From an uncultured Aquimarina sp. (GTDB lineage Bacteria > Bacteroidota > Bacteroidia > Flavobacteriales > Flavobacteriaceae): 64,000 nt of DNA. Both the position numbers and the translations under genes were made by a program. The notes beneath the pieces were generated by a model. That model saw nothing but the letters and a program-made list of their open reading frames with translations, was not told the DNA's origin and searched no databases. The stretch lies in the NCBI GenBank assembly GCA_947498785.1, contig CANMLS010000007.1, positions 1 to 64,000 of the forward strand. The letters are read 5' to 3'. Positions 8,083 to 17,769 of the stretch are shown here, one piece after another (positions within the stretch are counted from its first letter, which is position 1; each line of letters starts with the position of its first letter).

Positions 8083-8580
8083 ATGAGAAATCTGATTACA
8101 CTACTTTTACTTTTTAACTTATCATATTTAGGAGTAAATGCTCAAAATAGGGAATCAATAACTAATGAATGTTTGATTAAAGTTAATGACTCAATAATTG
8201 CTAAGGGAGGTGATTATATCTTAGATAACAAAGAGATAATTGATTTTGAAAAGAAATTGATTGATCCCCAAAATATAAATAGGATAGTAACAATTAAAAA
8301 TCCTTGCTCTCATATCAATAGCGGTGGTTATAAAGGAGCTCACATAATCTATAGAACAAAAATAAATCCTTTTCTAAATTTAAAAAGTTTTGTAGAGAAT
8401 GTAGAAACAGAAAACTCAGATTTTAAATATGTCAAAACAGAAATAATATTGAATAAAAAAGTAATTGATAATATAGACGGATATCAGATTGAAATTACTG
8501 ATAATTTAGATCTGATAATTGTTAAAGATAAAATTAGAAAATACAAACTGACGATATCAATTGGTTACTCAAATAAATAA
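8083..8580 (+). CDS. Secreted protein of unknown function
   Basis: 165 residues with a Sec signal peptide (MRNLITLLLLFNLSYLGVNA, cleavage probably after NAQ or VNA). The mature part contains a two-Cys segment (NECLIKV and NPCSHINSGGYKGAH) and a C-terminal beta-strand-rich region. I recognise no family. It starts 12 bp after the decayed gene 7820-8070, so the two may once have formed one unit. Two hairpins, one followed by a T-run, lie downstream (8728-8788). Confidence 0.65.
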   Translation: MRNLITLLLLFNLSYLGVNAQNRESITNECLIKVNDSIIAKGGDYILDNKEIIDFEKKLIDPQNINRIVTIKNPCSHINSGGYKGAHIIYRTKINPFLNLKSFVENVETENSDFKYVKTEIILNKKVIDNIDGYQIEITDNLDLIIVKDKIRKYKLTISIGYSNK

Positions 8581-9219
8581 GAAAGTCGTTCTGCAAAAAC
8601 CTGTATACAATAATAACACTATATAGCAAATAGGTCGGTTTAAAATAATCCAAAAACTCTGGATTCATTGACAATATCACCAAACCTTTTGACTTTATAA
8701 AGAAAAAATAAATCAAAATATAAAAGCTTGGTTTAGCGCAAAACCAAAATAAACCACTGTAAATTTTAAATCAATAGTGGCTTTTTTTGTTTCTATAATG
8801 CAAATGTATCAGGTAGAATTGTAAAAGTTAATCAATCAAAGAGATCAGTAGCGGAATGAATTTTTCAACTTCGCTTATATATCTCAAATAATTCTGAGTT
8901 TGTAGTATTTTTTTTGATTTTACAATGAATAAGTTATTAGGTTTTTATTATACTAACTTAGAATAATTATTTTTCATGATTATTATAAAAACAACGCCTT
9001 CAGTTCATAAAAATCTCCTACTTTCTACATACAAAAACACTATATATAATATTGAAAATCTACATATTACCAATTATTTTATTCATAATATGTAACAATA
9101 CATAAACAAGGTCATCATCTGATGAATGAACTACTTGTAAATTCTAAAAATGATGACTAAAAACACCTCACCTTTTACTTTCGGAATAATCATCGTTTTG
9201 TTATTGACCTGATACTTTT
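8581..9219. other. Intergenic region with two hairpins
   Basis: No gene seen. A stem TTGGTTT/AAACCAA (8728-8734, 8741-8747) precedes the terminator-like hairpin at 8754-8788. The remainder to 9219 is AT-rich with stops in all frames. Confidence 0.5.
8754..8788 (+). terminator. Candidate rho-independent terminator
   Basis: CCACT (8754-8758) pairs with AGTGG (8776-8780), followed by C and a run of seven T. The stem is short, and a second stable hairpin sits just upstream at 8728-8747. It probably ends transcription from the secreted protein gene at 8083-8580. Confidence 0.45.
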
Positions 9220-9768
9220 ATGAAAAATAAACCTTCAAATTATAAATCTCTTATGAAATTCAAATTATTCTTTATTAGTATACTATTAACATCATTTTTT
9301 ATTAACGCTCAGACAAAAGACTCTAACACAAAGTTAAAAAGGGTTGTTGAAGATTTTAGGACTTCGATTATAGAACACAATGATGCCAAAAAATTTTATA
9401 ATTTATTTTTGCATGATTCTATTACTTGGTCTGCAATTTTCACTAACAAGACAAAACAAAAAGTATTAGAGCAGATGCCTAATTTAAAATTTCATTCAAC
9501 TAGTTATAAAACATTTTATAAAAATTTAAAAGATAACTCTGAAGAAAAGTTTTACAATGTAGAAATAACTAGAAGAAGTGAATTTGCTACTATATCTTTT
9601 GATTATACTTTTTCAATTAACTCAAACAGTCAAAATTGGGGAACTGAATATTGGTCACTTATTTTGATTGATGATATGTGGAAAATAACATCAGTAGCCC
9701 GGACGATGAATAAAGAAGAAATAGAAAAATGTCCGTTTTCAAATAAAATTCCCTTTACAATAAATTAG
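9220..9768 (+). CDS. Secreted NTF2-like (SnoaL/DUF4440-type) protein
   Basis: 182 residues from ATG 9220; an internal ATG at 9253 gives a more classical signal peptide (MKFKLFFISILLTSFFINAQ) and may be the true start. The mature protein opens with a long helix (LKRVVEDFRTSIIEHNDAKK) then HDSITWSAIF, and ends with strands including WSLILIDDMWKITSVARTM. This is the cone-shaped NTF2-like fold of SnoaL/DUF4440 proteins, which are small-molecule binding proteins or enzymes. Probably periplasmic. No neighbour within 300 bp on either side suggests a partner. Confidence 0.65.
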   Translation: MKNKPSNYKSLMKFKLFFISILLTSFFINAQTKDSNTKLKRVVEDFRTSIIEHNDAKKFYNLFLHDSITWSAIFTNKTKQKVLEQMPNLKFHSTSYKTFYKNLKDNSEEKFYNVEITRRSEFATISFDYTFSINSNSQNWGTEYWSLILIDDMWKITSVARTMNKEEIEKCPFSNKIPFTIN

Positions 9769-10077
9769 AATACAGACTTCAGTAAATAATTCTCAAGCCA
9801 AGTCCACAAGATATTCATCCAAAGGAAAATAATCTTTTTAGAATTTAGAAACAAGTATCTTGAGGTTAGAGTTAAAATCCCGCAGAAAAAGCGGGATTAG
9901 TTCAACTTCTATCAAAATAAGATTTATCATAATCGATTTTCTCTCATAGAAAAGAAATAAGCATTTCTATGAATTCAAATTGTAACAATACTAGATATAT
10001 GAATTGAATTTTCCTAAATTTACAAAACTTGCCGAAGGAATTATATTCTTAAAGTAAAACCATTTGCCAGATAAATA
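9769..10077. other. Intergenic region with two hairpins
   Basis: No gene. AATCCCGC/GCGGGATT (9876-9883, 9891-9898; 7-base loop) is a stable stem but lacks a T-run on the plus strand; on the minus strand it is followed by TTTT. CATAGAAA/TTTCTATG (9945-9952, 9964-9971) is a second stem. Confidence 0.5.
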
Positions 10078-10494
10078 GTGGAAAATAAAATACTTGAAAT
10101 AAAACAAATCACATCATCTGAGACTCTACCGATCAGACATAAAGTAATGTGGCCCGATAAACCAATAGACTATGTAAAATTACCCAATGATAACAGTGGT
10201 AGACATTTTGGCTTATGTATAAATGGAGAAATAATTTCTATTATATCATTATTTACAAATAATAATGAAACTCAATTTAGAAAATTTGCAACATTGAAAC
10301 AGTTTCAAGGATTTGGTTATGGAACTTTTTTACTACAGAAAATAATAGCTATGTCTATGAGTGAGGGAATTAAAAAAATATGGTGTAATGCAAGAGTTGA
10401 AAAGTATAAGTTTTATGAAAAATTTGATCTAAAACTCACAAATAAAACATTCGAAAAAAGTGGGATTGAATATGTAATAATGGAAAAAAAATGA
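10078..10494 (+). CDS. GNAT-family N-acetyltransferase
   Basis: Start is GTG at 10078; no better in-frame ATG lies upstream. 138 residues, cytosolic. The acetyl-CoA binding motif A is visible as FQGFGYGTFLL after the strand FRKFATL, and motif B follows as WCNARVEKYKFYEKF. The fold uses acetyl-CoA to acylate an amine of an unknown small molecule or protein; FYEKFDLK is the usual C-terminal loop before the last strand. It stands alone, convergent with topB. Confidence 0.8.
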   Translation: MENKILEIKQITSSETLPIRHKVMWPDKPIDYVKLPNDNSGRHFGLCINGEIISIISLFTNNNETQFRKFATLKQFQGFGYGTFLLQKIIAMSMSEGIKKIWCNARVEKYKFYEKFDLKLTNKTFEKSGIEYVIMEKK

Positions 10495-10608
10495 TAGCGC
10501 CTTCTAAAAATAATGATTTTTAAGGTGAGTTCGGTATAAAAAAATTACGCCGAAACCCTGACTCTTCGTTTAGATTTATTTTTACGCATCAAGATAATAA
10601 GTTAAGCA

Positions 10609-12702
10609 TTAGTAACTTTTTTCTTCGAGAAGTAATTGAAATTGATCTCCAAAACGAATGAGACCTTCTGTATTTTCTTCAGAATTTTTAAATCCTTTAA
10701 GGTTAACAGTGCATCCTTTTTGAAGTAATCGCAAATATTGTTTTTCTGGTATTTTTTTCCCTTTATAAGAAAAAGGCAGTATAAAATCACATCCGTTTTT
10801 ATACGAATTACATCCAAAAGCTGTTTTGCCTTTCAGAAGTTTTCCTTGTTTACATTTAGGACATATCTGCCCTTCAACCGTTATATCCTTCTTTTTGTTT
10901 TTTGAAGTAGACATCTTAGAAGTACTAGTATAGGAGATATTAGCTCTTATTTTCTCTGTACGAACCTCATATACCAGATGATCTACCATTTGCTTCATCT
11001 TTTTAACAAAGATACCAGCATGAAAGTTTCCTTTTTCAATTTCTTTTAATTGCTTTTCCCATTGTCCCGTAAGCTCTGCAGAAGTGAGAAGTTTATTCTG
11101 TATGATATCAATAAGTTGTATTCCAGTTTCTGTAGGAAGAATTTGTTTTTTATTACGCTTAATATACTTTCGTTTAAAAAGAGTTTCAATAATATTGGCT
11201 CTTGTAGACGGTCTTCCGATACCATTTTCCTTCATTAGTTCACGCATTTCATCATCATCAACTTGTTTCCCCGCAGTTTCCATAGCTCTTAACAAAGTAG
11301 CTTCAGTATACTGATTAGGGGGTTTGGTTTCTTTTTCCAAAAAAGAAGGTTCATGTGGACCTTTTTCTCCTTTTTCAAAAGAAGGAAGTATACCTTTTTC
11401 TTTTTTTTCTTTAACATTTGAGGTTTCAAAAACCAATCTCCAACCTTTTTCCAAAATCTCTTTCCCAGTAGTTTTAAAGGTTACTGTATCTGCTTTACCA
11501 ATTACAGTTGTATTTGCTACAGAGCAATCATCATAAAACACCGCTATAAATCTTTTGGTAATAATATCATATACCTGTTGCTGATTATATTGTAGATTAA
11601 TCTGAATTCCGGTAGGAATAATAGCATGGTGATCTGTAACCTTCTTATCATTAAAAACTTTAGTTGACTTTTTAATCTTTTCCCTCAGGATTGGTTCAAT
11701 CAACTTTTGATAATTCGTCAATTTTCCTAATATACCCGATACTTTAGGATAAATATCATTAGGTAAAAAAGTGGTATCTACTCTAGGATAAGTAATTACC
11801 TTTTGCTCATATAACTTTTGCGCAATTTTTAGAGTTTCATCTGCAGAAAAACCAAATTTAGTATTGCAATAAACCTGAAGCCCTGTAAGATCAAAAAGCT
11901 TGGGAGCATATTCTTTACCTTTTTTCTTAGTAATTGATACAATCTCAAAATCACTTTCTTTAACGACCTTTGCAAAAGCTTCTCCTTCTTCTTTTTTTAA
12001 AAATCTTCCTTCCTCACAATTAAATAAAGCATCTCTATACACGGTTTGTAACTCCCAATAGGGTTTAGGTTTAAAATTCTGAATCTCTTTAAATCGATTA
12101 ACCAGCATCGCAAGTGTAGGAGTTTGTACTCTACCAATAGATAACACCTGTTTATATCCGCCATGTTTAACGGTATATAATCGTGTAGCATTCATACCTA
12201 ATAACCAATCCCCTATAGCACGAGAAAATCCTGCATAATACAAATTATCATATTGGGCAGAAGGTTGCAATTTTTCAAAACCTTCTTTGATTGCTTCTGT
12301 TGTTAATGATGAAATCCATAAACGCTGGACTTTTCCTTTATAATTTGCTTGATTGATAACCCATCGTTGTATGAGCTCTCCTTCCTGACCTGCATCTCCA
12401 CAATTAATCACTACTGTAGCTTTATCAAACAATTTTTTTACAATACTAAACTGTTTTTTGATTCCTGAATTATCAACTACTTTGGTTTTGAATTTATCGG
12501 GTAACATAGGGAGATTATTAAGGTCCCAGCTCTTCCAATAAGGTTTATAATCATTAGGCTCAAATAATGTACAGAGATGTCCAAAAGTATAGGTCACAGC
12601 ATATCCATTGCCTTCATAATATCCATCACATTTTACATTTGCTCCTAATACAGAAGCAATTTCACGGGCAACGCTTGGTTTTTCGGCAATGCATACTTTC
12701 AT
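10609..12702 (-). CDS. topB: DNA topoisomerase III (type IA)
   Basis: Start chosen at ATG 12702 (MKVCIAEKPSVAREIA); the upstream TTG is not needed. 697 residues. An N-terminal TOPRIM domain (EKPSVA at the start; GDAGQEGELI around residue 105) is followed by the type IA cleavage domains with SIGRVQTPTLAML and the catalytic tyrosine in VITYPRVDTTFLP, and a C-terminal zinc ribbon (CPKCKQGKLL ... CNSYKNGCDF). The enzyme decatenates DNA and resolves recombination intermediates, often with RecQ, whose gene lies 1.4 kb away on the opposite strand. The TOPRIM reads D-A-G-Q-E, with Gly where E. coli TopB has the second Asp (D-P-D-R-E). Confidence 0.95.
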   Translation of the reverse strand: MKVCIAEKPSVAREIASVLGANVKCDGYYEGNGYAVTYTFGHLCTLFEPNDYKPYWKSWDLNNLPMLPDKFKTKVVDNSGIKKQFSIVKKLFDKATVVINCGDAGQEGELIQRWVINQANYKGKVQRLWISSLTTEAIKEGFEKLQPSAQYDNLYYAGFSRAIGDWLLGMNATRLYTVKHGGYKQVLSIGRVQTPTLAMLVNRFKEIQNFKPKPYWELQTVYRDALFNCEEGRFLKKEEGEAFAKVVKESDFEIVSITKKKGKEYAPKLFDLTGLQVYCNTKFGFSADETLKIAQKLYEQKVITYPRVDTTFLPNDIYPKVSGILGKLTNYQKLIEPILREKIKKSTKVFNDKKVTDHHAIIPTGIQINLQYNQQQVYDIITKRFIAVFYDDCSVANTTVIGKADTVTFKTTGKEILEKGWRLVFETSNVKEKKEKGILPSFEKGEKGPHEPSFLEKETKPPNQYTEATLLRAMETAGKQVDDDEMRELMKENGIGRPSTRANIIETLFKRKYIKRNKKQILPTETGIQLIDIIQNKLLTSAELTGQWEKQLKEIEKGNFHAGIFVKKMKQMVDHLVYEVRTEKIRANISYTSTSKMSTSKNKKKDITVEGQICPKCKQGKLLKGKTAFGCNSYKNGCDFILPFSYKGKKIPEKQYLRLLQKGCTVNLKGFKNSEENTEGLIRFGDQFQLLLEEKSY

Positions 12703-12930
12703 AGCTAAAAACAAAAATAGTTAAAATATGATTTAGAATAATTACAACATCCAAAAGTAGCTAACAAAATACACACCATTATATTCCTTTTGATTGTGTT
12801 TTCAAAGCTTTATAATCATCAATTAAGGCTATCTCTAAACTATTATAAGCTTACAGATTAAATACAATATATATACCTTTAATAATGATTCATTCTCATA
12901 TAATTTTTTGTACGAATTCTTATACATGAA

Positions 12931-13254
12931 ATGGGTGAGAATTTTGTTCCTATCATTTTATGGTGGTTATTTTTACCCCTCTCGTTAGCTATACTTTTTA
13001 TAATGTCACTTTTTATGACACCATTTGTAAAACCATTAACATGGCAACAAATTGTATTCACTTATATCATACCGATAATTCCTCTTTTTTATGCATGGGA
13101 TGGTCAGGCATCAACAATGAGAACTTATACCTTTAGTGATGTAGAACATCTATTAAAAGATATAAAAAATGACACATACTTATGGGAAATTAAAAAAGCA
13201 AAAAAAGATAATGGGAAAAAATTAGGATACTATATTTTAGGACTTCCAAAATAA
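12931..13254 (+). pseudogene. Membrane protein, probably 5'-truncated
   Basis: 107 residues from ATG 12931. Two hydrophobic helices (ILWWLFLPLSLAILFIMSLF and IVFTYIIPIIPLFYAW) precede a soluble tail (TYTFSDVEHLL ... YYILGLPK). The pattern FTYIIPIIPLFYAWDG followed by a short acidic tail looks like the C-terminal half of a longer flavobacterial membrane protein of roughly 250 residues that I recall but cannot name. The frame stays open upstream for only nine codons before a stop, so the N-terminal half is missing. It may be a remnant, or a genuine short membrane protein. Confidence 0.45.
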
Positions 13255-13305
13255 GCAAAGTAGTTACCCTTATTTTTTATAAGAACTTTTGATCGTTAAC
13301 GATTT

Positions 13306-13971
13306 CTAATGTACTGATTTTTGACTGTTACGAAGCATGAATATTCCTAACCAAATAAACCATATGATCTGACTTAAGCCAAAAATTTCAGTAAATATAT
13401 CTGCTGGATATATAGTTAGAATACCTGCTGAACCAACTATACATCCTAAAAAAACTAAAGGTTTTGAGAAACTTTTCCCTTTTAAAGCTGCAATACTAAG
13501 AAGCAATACCCAAACTCCGCCAACTATTTCGTTTCCTCCTCCCAAGCCTTCAGTAACTATTTCAACACTTTTCCAAATCAACATCGCCTGTTCTGGTTCT
13601 TTGGCACCAATTCGAATTACAGAGTCTAAGCCAATATTAGCTATCATTCCGCTTGCTATTACTAATCCAACCCAAATTAAACCAAATACAGAAGCTATTT
13701 GTGAAAGAAGATAGGAAGTATTTTTCAAGCGTTGATGGATAGCAAGAACCAATACAGATAATAAAATTCCAAATAGTACATAAATTATTAAGTTCATAAC
13801 CATAAGGGTAGTTTGATTATCAGATAGAAACTTAAGTTCTTGTATAGTATTAGCATCGTTTGGAGGAAATACTAACACTGCTCCATAAATAATGAAGGCG
13901 ATAATATAAATAATAGCTTCAAGTATTGCTGAAATTCCACCTAATTTTTGTACGTTTTTTAGTGCTGCCAT
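13306..13971 (-). CDS. DUF4386-like multi-pass membrane protein
   Basis: 221 residues with about six transmembrane helices, starting MAALKNVQKLGGISAILEAI. A conserved-looking soluble loop (IGAKEPEQAMLIWKSVEIVT) before the fourth helix and the GGGNEIVGGVWVLLLSIAAL segment fit DUF4386-type proteins, which are uncharacterised inner-membrane proteins of Bacteroidota and Firmicutes. It is divergent from recQ (118 bp apart). No function can be assigned. Confidence 0.65.
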   Translation of the reverse strand: MAALKNVQKLGGISAILEAIIYIIAFIIYGAVLVFPPNDANTIQELKFLSDNQTTLMVMNLIIYVLFGILLSVLVLAIHQRLKNTSYLLSQIASVFGLIWVGLVIASGMIANIGLDSVIRIGAKEPEQAMLIWKSVEIVTEGLGGGNEIVGGVWVLLLSIAALKGKSFSKPLVFLGCIVGSAGILTIYPADIFTEIFGLSQIIWFIWLGIFMLRNSQKSVH

Positions 13972-14089
13972 AAAATCGCTGTTTTATTTGAAGACGGATC
14001 AAACCCAATTTTGTTACTAATTTTTTTTATGTACTATCATTGTACAAAACACTTTCGTTTTCCCAAGCTAATTTTGTTCCTTTGTATTT

Positions 14090-16222
14090 ATGCCAGACCT
14101 ACAACAAATTCGAAATACATTAAAAGAATATTTTGGTTATGACACTTTCAGACCATTACAACAAGAGATTATAGATTCTGTATTTGATCATCGGGATAAT
14201 CTTGTTATTATGCCTACTGGTGGTGGAAAATCAATTTGTTATCAACTCCCTGCTTTATTGTTACCTGGAATAACTCTGGTAATTTCACCTTTAATTGCCC
14301 TAATGAAGGATCAGGTAGATGGTTTATTGGCCAATGGTATACAAGCAGCTTTTATTAATAGTAGTCAAACTGAAGGTGAGCAACAAGACATGTACCAGAA
14401 ACTTTTGGATAAAGAAATAAAGTTACTTTATGTCGCTCCAGAAAGTTTAAGTTTTTTGGATACTATACTATCTCAAATAGAATTAAGTTTAATTGCAATA
14501 GACGAGGCGCATTGTATTTCGGCTTGGGGACATGATTTTAGACCTGCCTATACTCAACTTGGATATCTAAAAAATAAATTTCCAAAAACCCCTTTAATTG
14601 CTTTAACGGCTACTGCAGATAAAGCAACACGTCAAGATATTTGTAATCAACTTAATATTCCTAATGCCATACAACATTTAGCATCTTTTGATCGAAAAAA
14701 TTTAAGTCTTGAGGTACGACCAGGCAATAAACGGATTGAGCAGATTATTAATTTTTTAAAAGATAAACCTAATGATTGTGGTATCATATATTGTCTAAGT
14801 AGAAAAACCACAGAAGCTATAGCAGATAAACTACAACAACAAGGCTATGATGCTGAAGCTTATCATGCTGGTATTGATCATCGTACAAGGTCAAAAGTGC
14901 AAGAAGGTTTTATTAATGATACGGTACAAATCGTATGTGCTACTATTGCATTTGGAATGGGAATTGACAAATCAAATGTTCGCTGGGTTATTCATTACAA
15001 TTTACCAAAAAACATTGAAGGGTATTATCAGGAAATAGGTCGTGCAGGACGAGATGGACTCCCCTCGTCTACACTTCTTTTTCATAGTTATGCAGATGTT
15101 GTACAATTGCAGAAATTTGCCAATATGTCTGGTAATCAAGAAGTACAACTAGCAAAATTAGATCGTATGAAGCAATATGCTGATTCGTTAAGTTGCAGAC
15201 GTAAAATTTTATTGAGTTATTTTGGCGAACTGATTGAAGAAGATTGCGGTAATTGTGATGTTTGTAAAAACCCACCAACTTTTATCGATGGAACAATCAT
15301 TGCTCAAAAAGCGTTATCAACAGTTACCCGAATCAAAGAACAAGAACCAATTGGTACCGTGATTGATGTTTTAAGAGGAGCGCAGAATGCTGCTGTATAT
15401 GATAAAGGATATCAAAACCTTAAATCATATAGTGTCGGCAAAGAAATATCTTGGCGAGACTGGCAACAATACATCATACAATTAATTAATCAAGGGTACT
15501 TAGAAATTGCTTTTCATCAAAACAATAAATTAAAACTAACTACACGCTCTAAGAAGGTCTTATTTGAAGGTGAAAAAGTAAGCTTGGCTCATTTAAAGGA
15601 GTTTGAAAAAATAAAAGAAGTTGTTATAGAAACGCTTGATAAATCATCAACTCCTAGTTTGTTTGAAAAACTAAGAACGTTACGATTAGAATTAGCAAAA
15701 GAAGCAGGTATTCCCGCTTATCAAATTTTTAGTGATGCCACATTAAAAGAAATGGAGAAATCCCGTCCGATAAGTGATGATGAATTCATGCAAATTAATG
15801 GTGTAGGAAGGCAAAAAATGCAAAATTACGGGTATCAATTTATCAAAGCGATTATTGATTTTTCTCAAGAAAAAAGAACAAAAAAGAAAAAGAAAAACAC
15901 AAAAAAAGGAAATACACACAAGGAAACATTAACGCTTTATAAAGAAGGGTTATCTATAGAAGAAATAGCTATAAAAAGACAACTAGCTACTTCTACAGTG
16001 TATTCTCATATCATGAAATTATATGATGATGGTGAAGATATCGATCTAAAGCAATTCATAAGTGCTACAGATCTATCCGCTGTTAAAAAAGCAAAACAAG
16101 AACTTGACCAACCTGATACACTAAAACCATATTTTGAACATTTTGAACAAGCCTTGGATTATAACACAATCAAGATAGCCTTGACTGTCTTGAAAGATGA
16201 AAGTGTAGATATAAAGAATTAA
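14090..16222 (+). CDS. recQ: ATP-dependent DNA helicase RecQ
   Basis: 710 residues. Domains in order: superfamily 2 helicase core with Walker A MPTGGGKSICYQLP (residues 41-54) and DEAH box IDEAHCISAWGHD; helicase motif VI in QEIGRAGRDG; RecQ zinc-binding region with SCRRKILLSYFGE ... CGNCDVC; RQC winged helix; HRDC-like segment FMQINGVGRQKMQNYG; and a C-terminal extra HTH (YKEGLSIEEIAIKRQLATST) of the type found in many Bacteroidota RecQ proteins. It unwinds recombination intermediates 3'->5' and works with TopB in other bacteria. A TAATTTTG box lies at 14069-14076, too close to the start to be sure. Confidence 0.95.
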   Translation: MPDLQQIRNTLKEYFGYDTFRPLQQEIIDSVFDHRDNLVIMPTGGGKSICYQLPALLLPGITLVISPLIALMKDQVDGLLANGIQAAFINSSQTEGEQQDMYQKLLDKEIKLLYVAPESLSFLDTILSQIELSLIAIDEAHCISAWGHDFRPAYTQLGYLKNKFPKTPLIALTATADKATRQDICNQLNIPNAIQHLASFDRKNLSLEVRPGNKRIEQIINFLKDKPNDCGIIYCLSRKTTEAIADKLQQQGYDAEAYHAGIDHRTRSKVQEGFINDTVQIVCATIAFGMGIDKSNVRWVIHYNLPKNIEGYYQEIGRAGRDGLPSSTLLFHSYADVVQLQKFANMSGNQEVQLAKLDRMKQYADSLSCRRKILLSYFGELIEEDCGNCDVCKNPPTFIDGTIIAQKALSTVTRIKEQEPIGTVIDVLRGAQNAAVYDKGYQNLKSYSVGKEISWRDWQQYIIQLINQGYLEIAFHQNNKLKLTTRSKKVLFEGEKVSLAHLKEFEKIKEVVIETLDKSSTPSLFEKLRTLRLELAKEAGIPAYQIFSDATLKEMEKSRPISDDEFMQINGVGRQKMQNYGYQFIKAIIDFSQEKRTKKKKKNTKKGNTHKETLTLYKEGLSIEEIAIKRQLATSTVYSHIMKLYDDGEDIDLKQFISATDLSAVKKAKQELDQPDTLKPYFEHFEQALDYNTIKIALTVLKDESVDIKN

Positions 16223-16225
16223 AAG

Positions 16226-16879
16226 CTATTCTTTTAAAAGAGATGTTACAGTATAGTATGGGCCATCATCGCAACCATCGGCAGGATGTGTCACACCTGA
16301 TTCTATAAGTAATAATTGATGCTTTCTACTTAACCAAACATTTTCTATACTTTGACTTGCATTACAGCTTTCTTTACTATCATAATCTCCTGTACAACAA
16401 AATCCATGAAGTTCTGACTTGGGTAAATTAAAACTTTTACTTGTTAAAGATTGAGTTTGTAATTTGGATTTTATACATAATTCATTATTAATTTTTTGTT
16501 GTATTTGTTCATATTCTTTTACTTCAAATAAGGTAAAATAGCGCATTTCTTTTAATAAATCTTGTACCTCCTTAATAATAATAATAGCTTTTTTTTCTGA
16601 AGAAAACTCTATTTGATCGATTTCATTAGGAGATAAAATGATTTCTTTACTAATCTCTCCAGTAGTAATATTACGTTGTTGTAAGATATTTCCAGAATCG
16701 ATACAACAAGAATATTCGTTGTAAATAATTAGATAATATGATCCATCTTCTGAGATTGCCGGAAAATTCTCCCATGACAAATCAGTACCATTATATACAA
16801 TAGATGGAGTATCTAATTCCTGAGCAAATAACTGATAACTCATCATAAATAAAACAACTATTAGAAATTTATTTTTCAT
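16226..16879 (-). CDS. Secreted cysteine-rich protein of unknown function
   Basis: 217 residues with a signal peptide (MKNKFLIVVLFMMSYQLFAQ). The mature protein contains paired cysteines (EYSCCIDSGN and HGFCCTGDYDSKESC, plus a late GCDDGPYY) which probably form disulfides in the periplasm. Strand-rich sections (SYYLIIYNEY, HQLLLIESGV) suggest a beta-propeller-like or sandwich fold, but I do not recognise a family. Its stop codon is 3 bp from that of recQ on the other strand, so the two genes are tightly convergent with no room for a terminator between them. Confidence 0.65.
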   Translation of the reverse strand: MKNKFLIVVLFMMSYQLFAQELDTPSIVYNGTDLSWENFPAISEDGSYYLIIYNEYSCCIDSGNILQQRNITTGEISKEIILSPNEIDQIEFSSEKKAIIIIKEVQDLLKEMRYFTLFEVKEYEQIQQKINNELCIKSKLQTQSLTSKSFNLPKSELHGFCCTGDYDSKESCNASQSIENVWLSRKHQLLLIESGVTHPADGCDDGPYYTVTSLLKE

Positions 16880-17221
16880 ACTATAAAAAAACTATCACAA
16901 ATATCGCTCAATAATAATCAGTACAGAACACGGTAAACCGTGAAATCACTTCTATTGTTTCAAAATTTTATCTGCTATCGGTTTTAGAATCACTAAAAAT
17001 TGTATCCAGAATCAGTCAAGCTTATAATTATCAAAACTTACAAAAAAATAACCCTCGATGAGTACTGCACTCGTTCCAATAATAGAGAACATTTCAATTT
17101 CTGTAATTCCTCACCCAGAATTCCATTTCTGATGCATTATTTCTATACCTTTAAGTTGATAACTCACCAATTCACCTTCATGGATAGTAATGGTTAATGT
17201 AAAAAGCGTTTTAATACTTTT
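16880..17221. other. Intergenic region with a perfect palindrome
   Basis: No credible gene; a 65-codon plus-strand frame at 17000-17197 has no family features or plausible start context. CACGGT-AA-ACCGTG (16929-16942) is a perfect 14-base palindrome 50 bp upstream of the minus-strand gene starting at 16879 and could be an operator. Confidence 0.45.
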
Positions 17222-17668
17222 TTACACAGTGTTAGAAAATGTGTTTTCTTTAGACAAATCATCTCCTTTGGTTTCATTTAATTTTCGTTTTAGTATAATA
17301 TAATTCACTATAACTATCATTTGGCAGATTAAAAAAAATAGGATGGTTGAAATAAGGTCAGGAGGAGTTGCTAAATAAGAAAAAAATAGAGAAAATAATT
17401 CAAATCCCAAGATGGCTTTCCACCAGTCCTTATCTTTCATTTTAATCCATCGTACTAAATCCGACAATAGAAATGGTAAAGTTATTAAAGTGAAAAAGTA
17501 GATCAGGCAGATGATGAATAATTTAATTGCCTGCATTTTGCTAAAAGAACTTTCTATTGAAGGGTCTATAGAGTACTCTTTCAACCATTTGAATAAAAAG
17601 TAGTAACTAGTTGCACTTAATAAAACAGTTACAAGCAATGGTGCTATTATTTTTTTCAATCTTTTCAT
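17222..17668 (-). CDS. Four-helix membrane protein of unknown function
   Basis: 148 residues with four hydrophobic segments: PLLVTVLLSATSYYFLF, LFIICLIYFFTLITLPFLL, AILGFELFSLFFSYL and TILFFLICQMIVIVNYIIL. A lysine-rich N-terminus suggests the N-end is cytosolic. No family recognised. A 19-codon GNAT-like remnant lies between it and the MOSC gene on the same strand; it is not obviously linked to either neighbour. Confidence 0.55.
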   Translation of the reverse strand: MKRLKKIIAPLLVTVLLSATSYYFLFKWLKEYSIDPSIESSFSKMQAIKLFIICLIYFFTLITLPFLLSDLVRWIKMKDKDWWKAILGFELFSLFFSYLATPPDLISTILFFLICQMIVIVNYIILKRKLNETKGDDLSKENTFSNTV

Positions 17669-17682
17669 TGGATCATCAATAT

Positions 17683-17742
17683 TTAATATTCTCTAGCAAT
17701 CGAATAGCCATTATCATTATATAATCTTATAGCATCAGTCAT
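17683..17742 (-). pseudogene. GNAT acetyltransferase C-terminal remnant
   Basis: A 19-codon frame MTDAIRLYNDNGYSIAREY ending in a stop looks like the last part of a GNAT protein (AIRLYxxNGY is the usual C-terminal loop and strand). Upstream frames are closed at once, so only the gene's tail survives between two intact genes. Confidence 0.4.
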
Positions 17743-17769
17743 AAAAAGTTGGTTAAATAGTTTTGGATA

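Noticed and set aside
17000-17197. 65-codon plus-strand frame
   Set aside because: Odd residue composition, no RBS, no homology features; lies in a decayed spacer.
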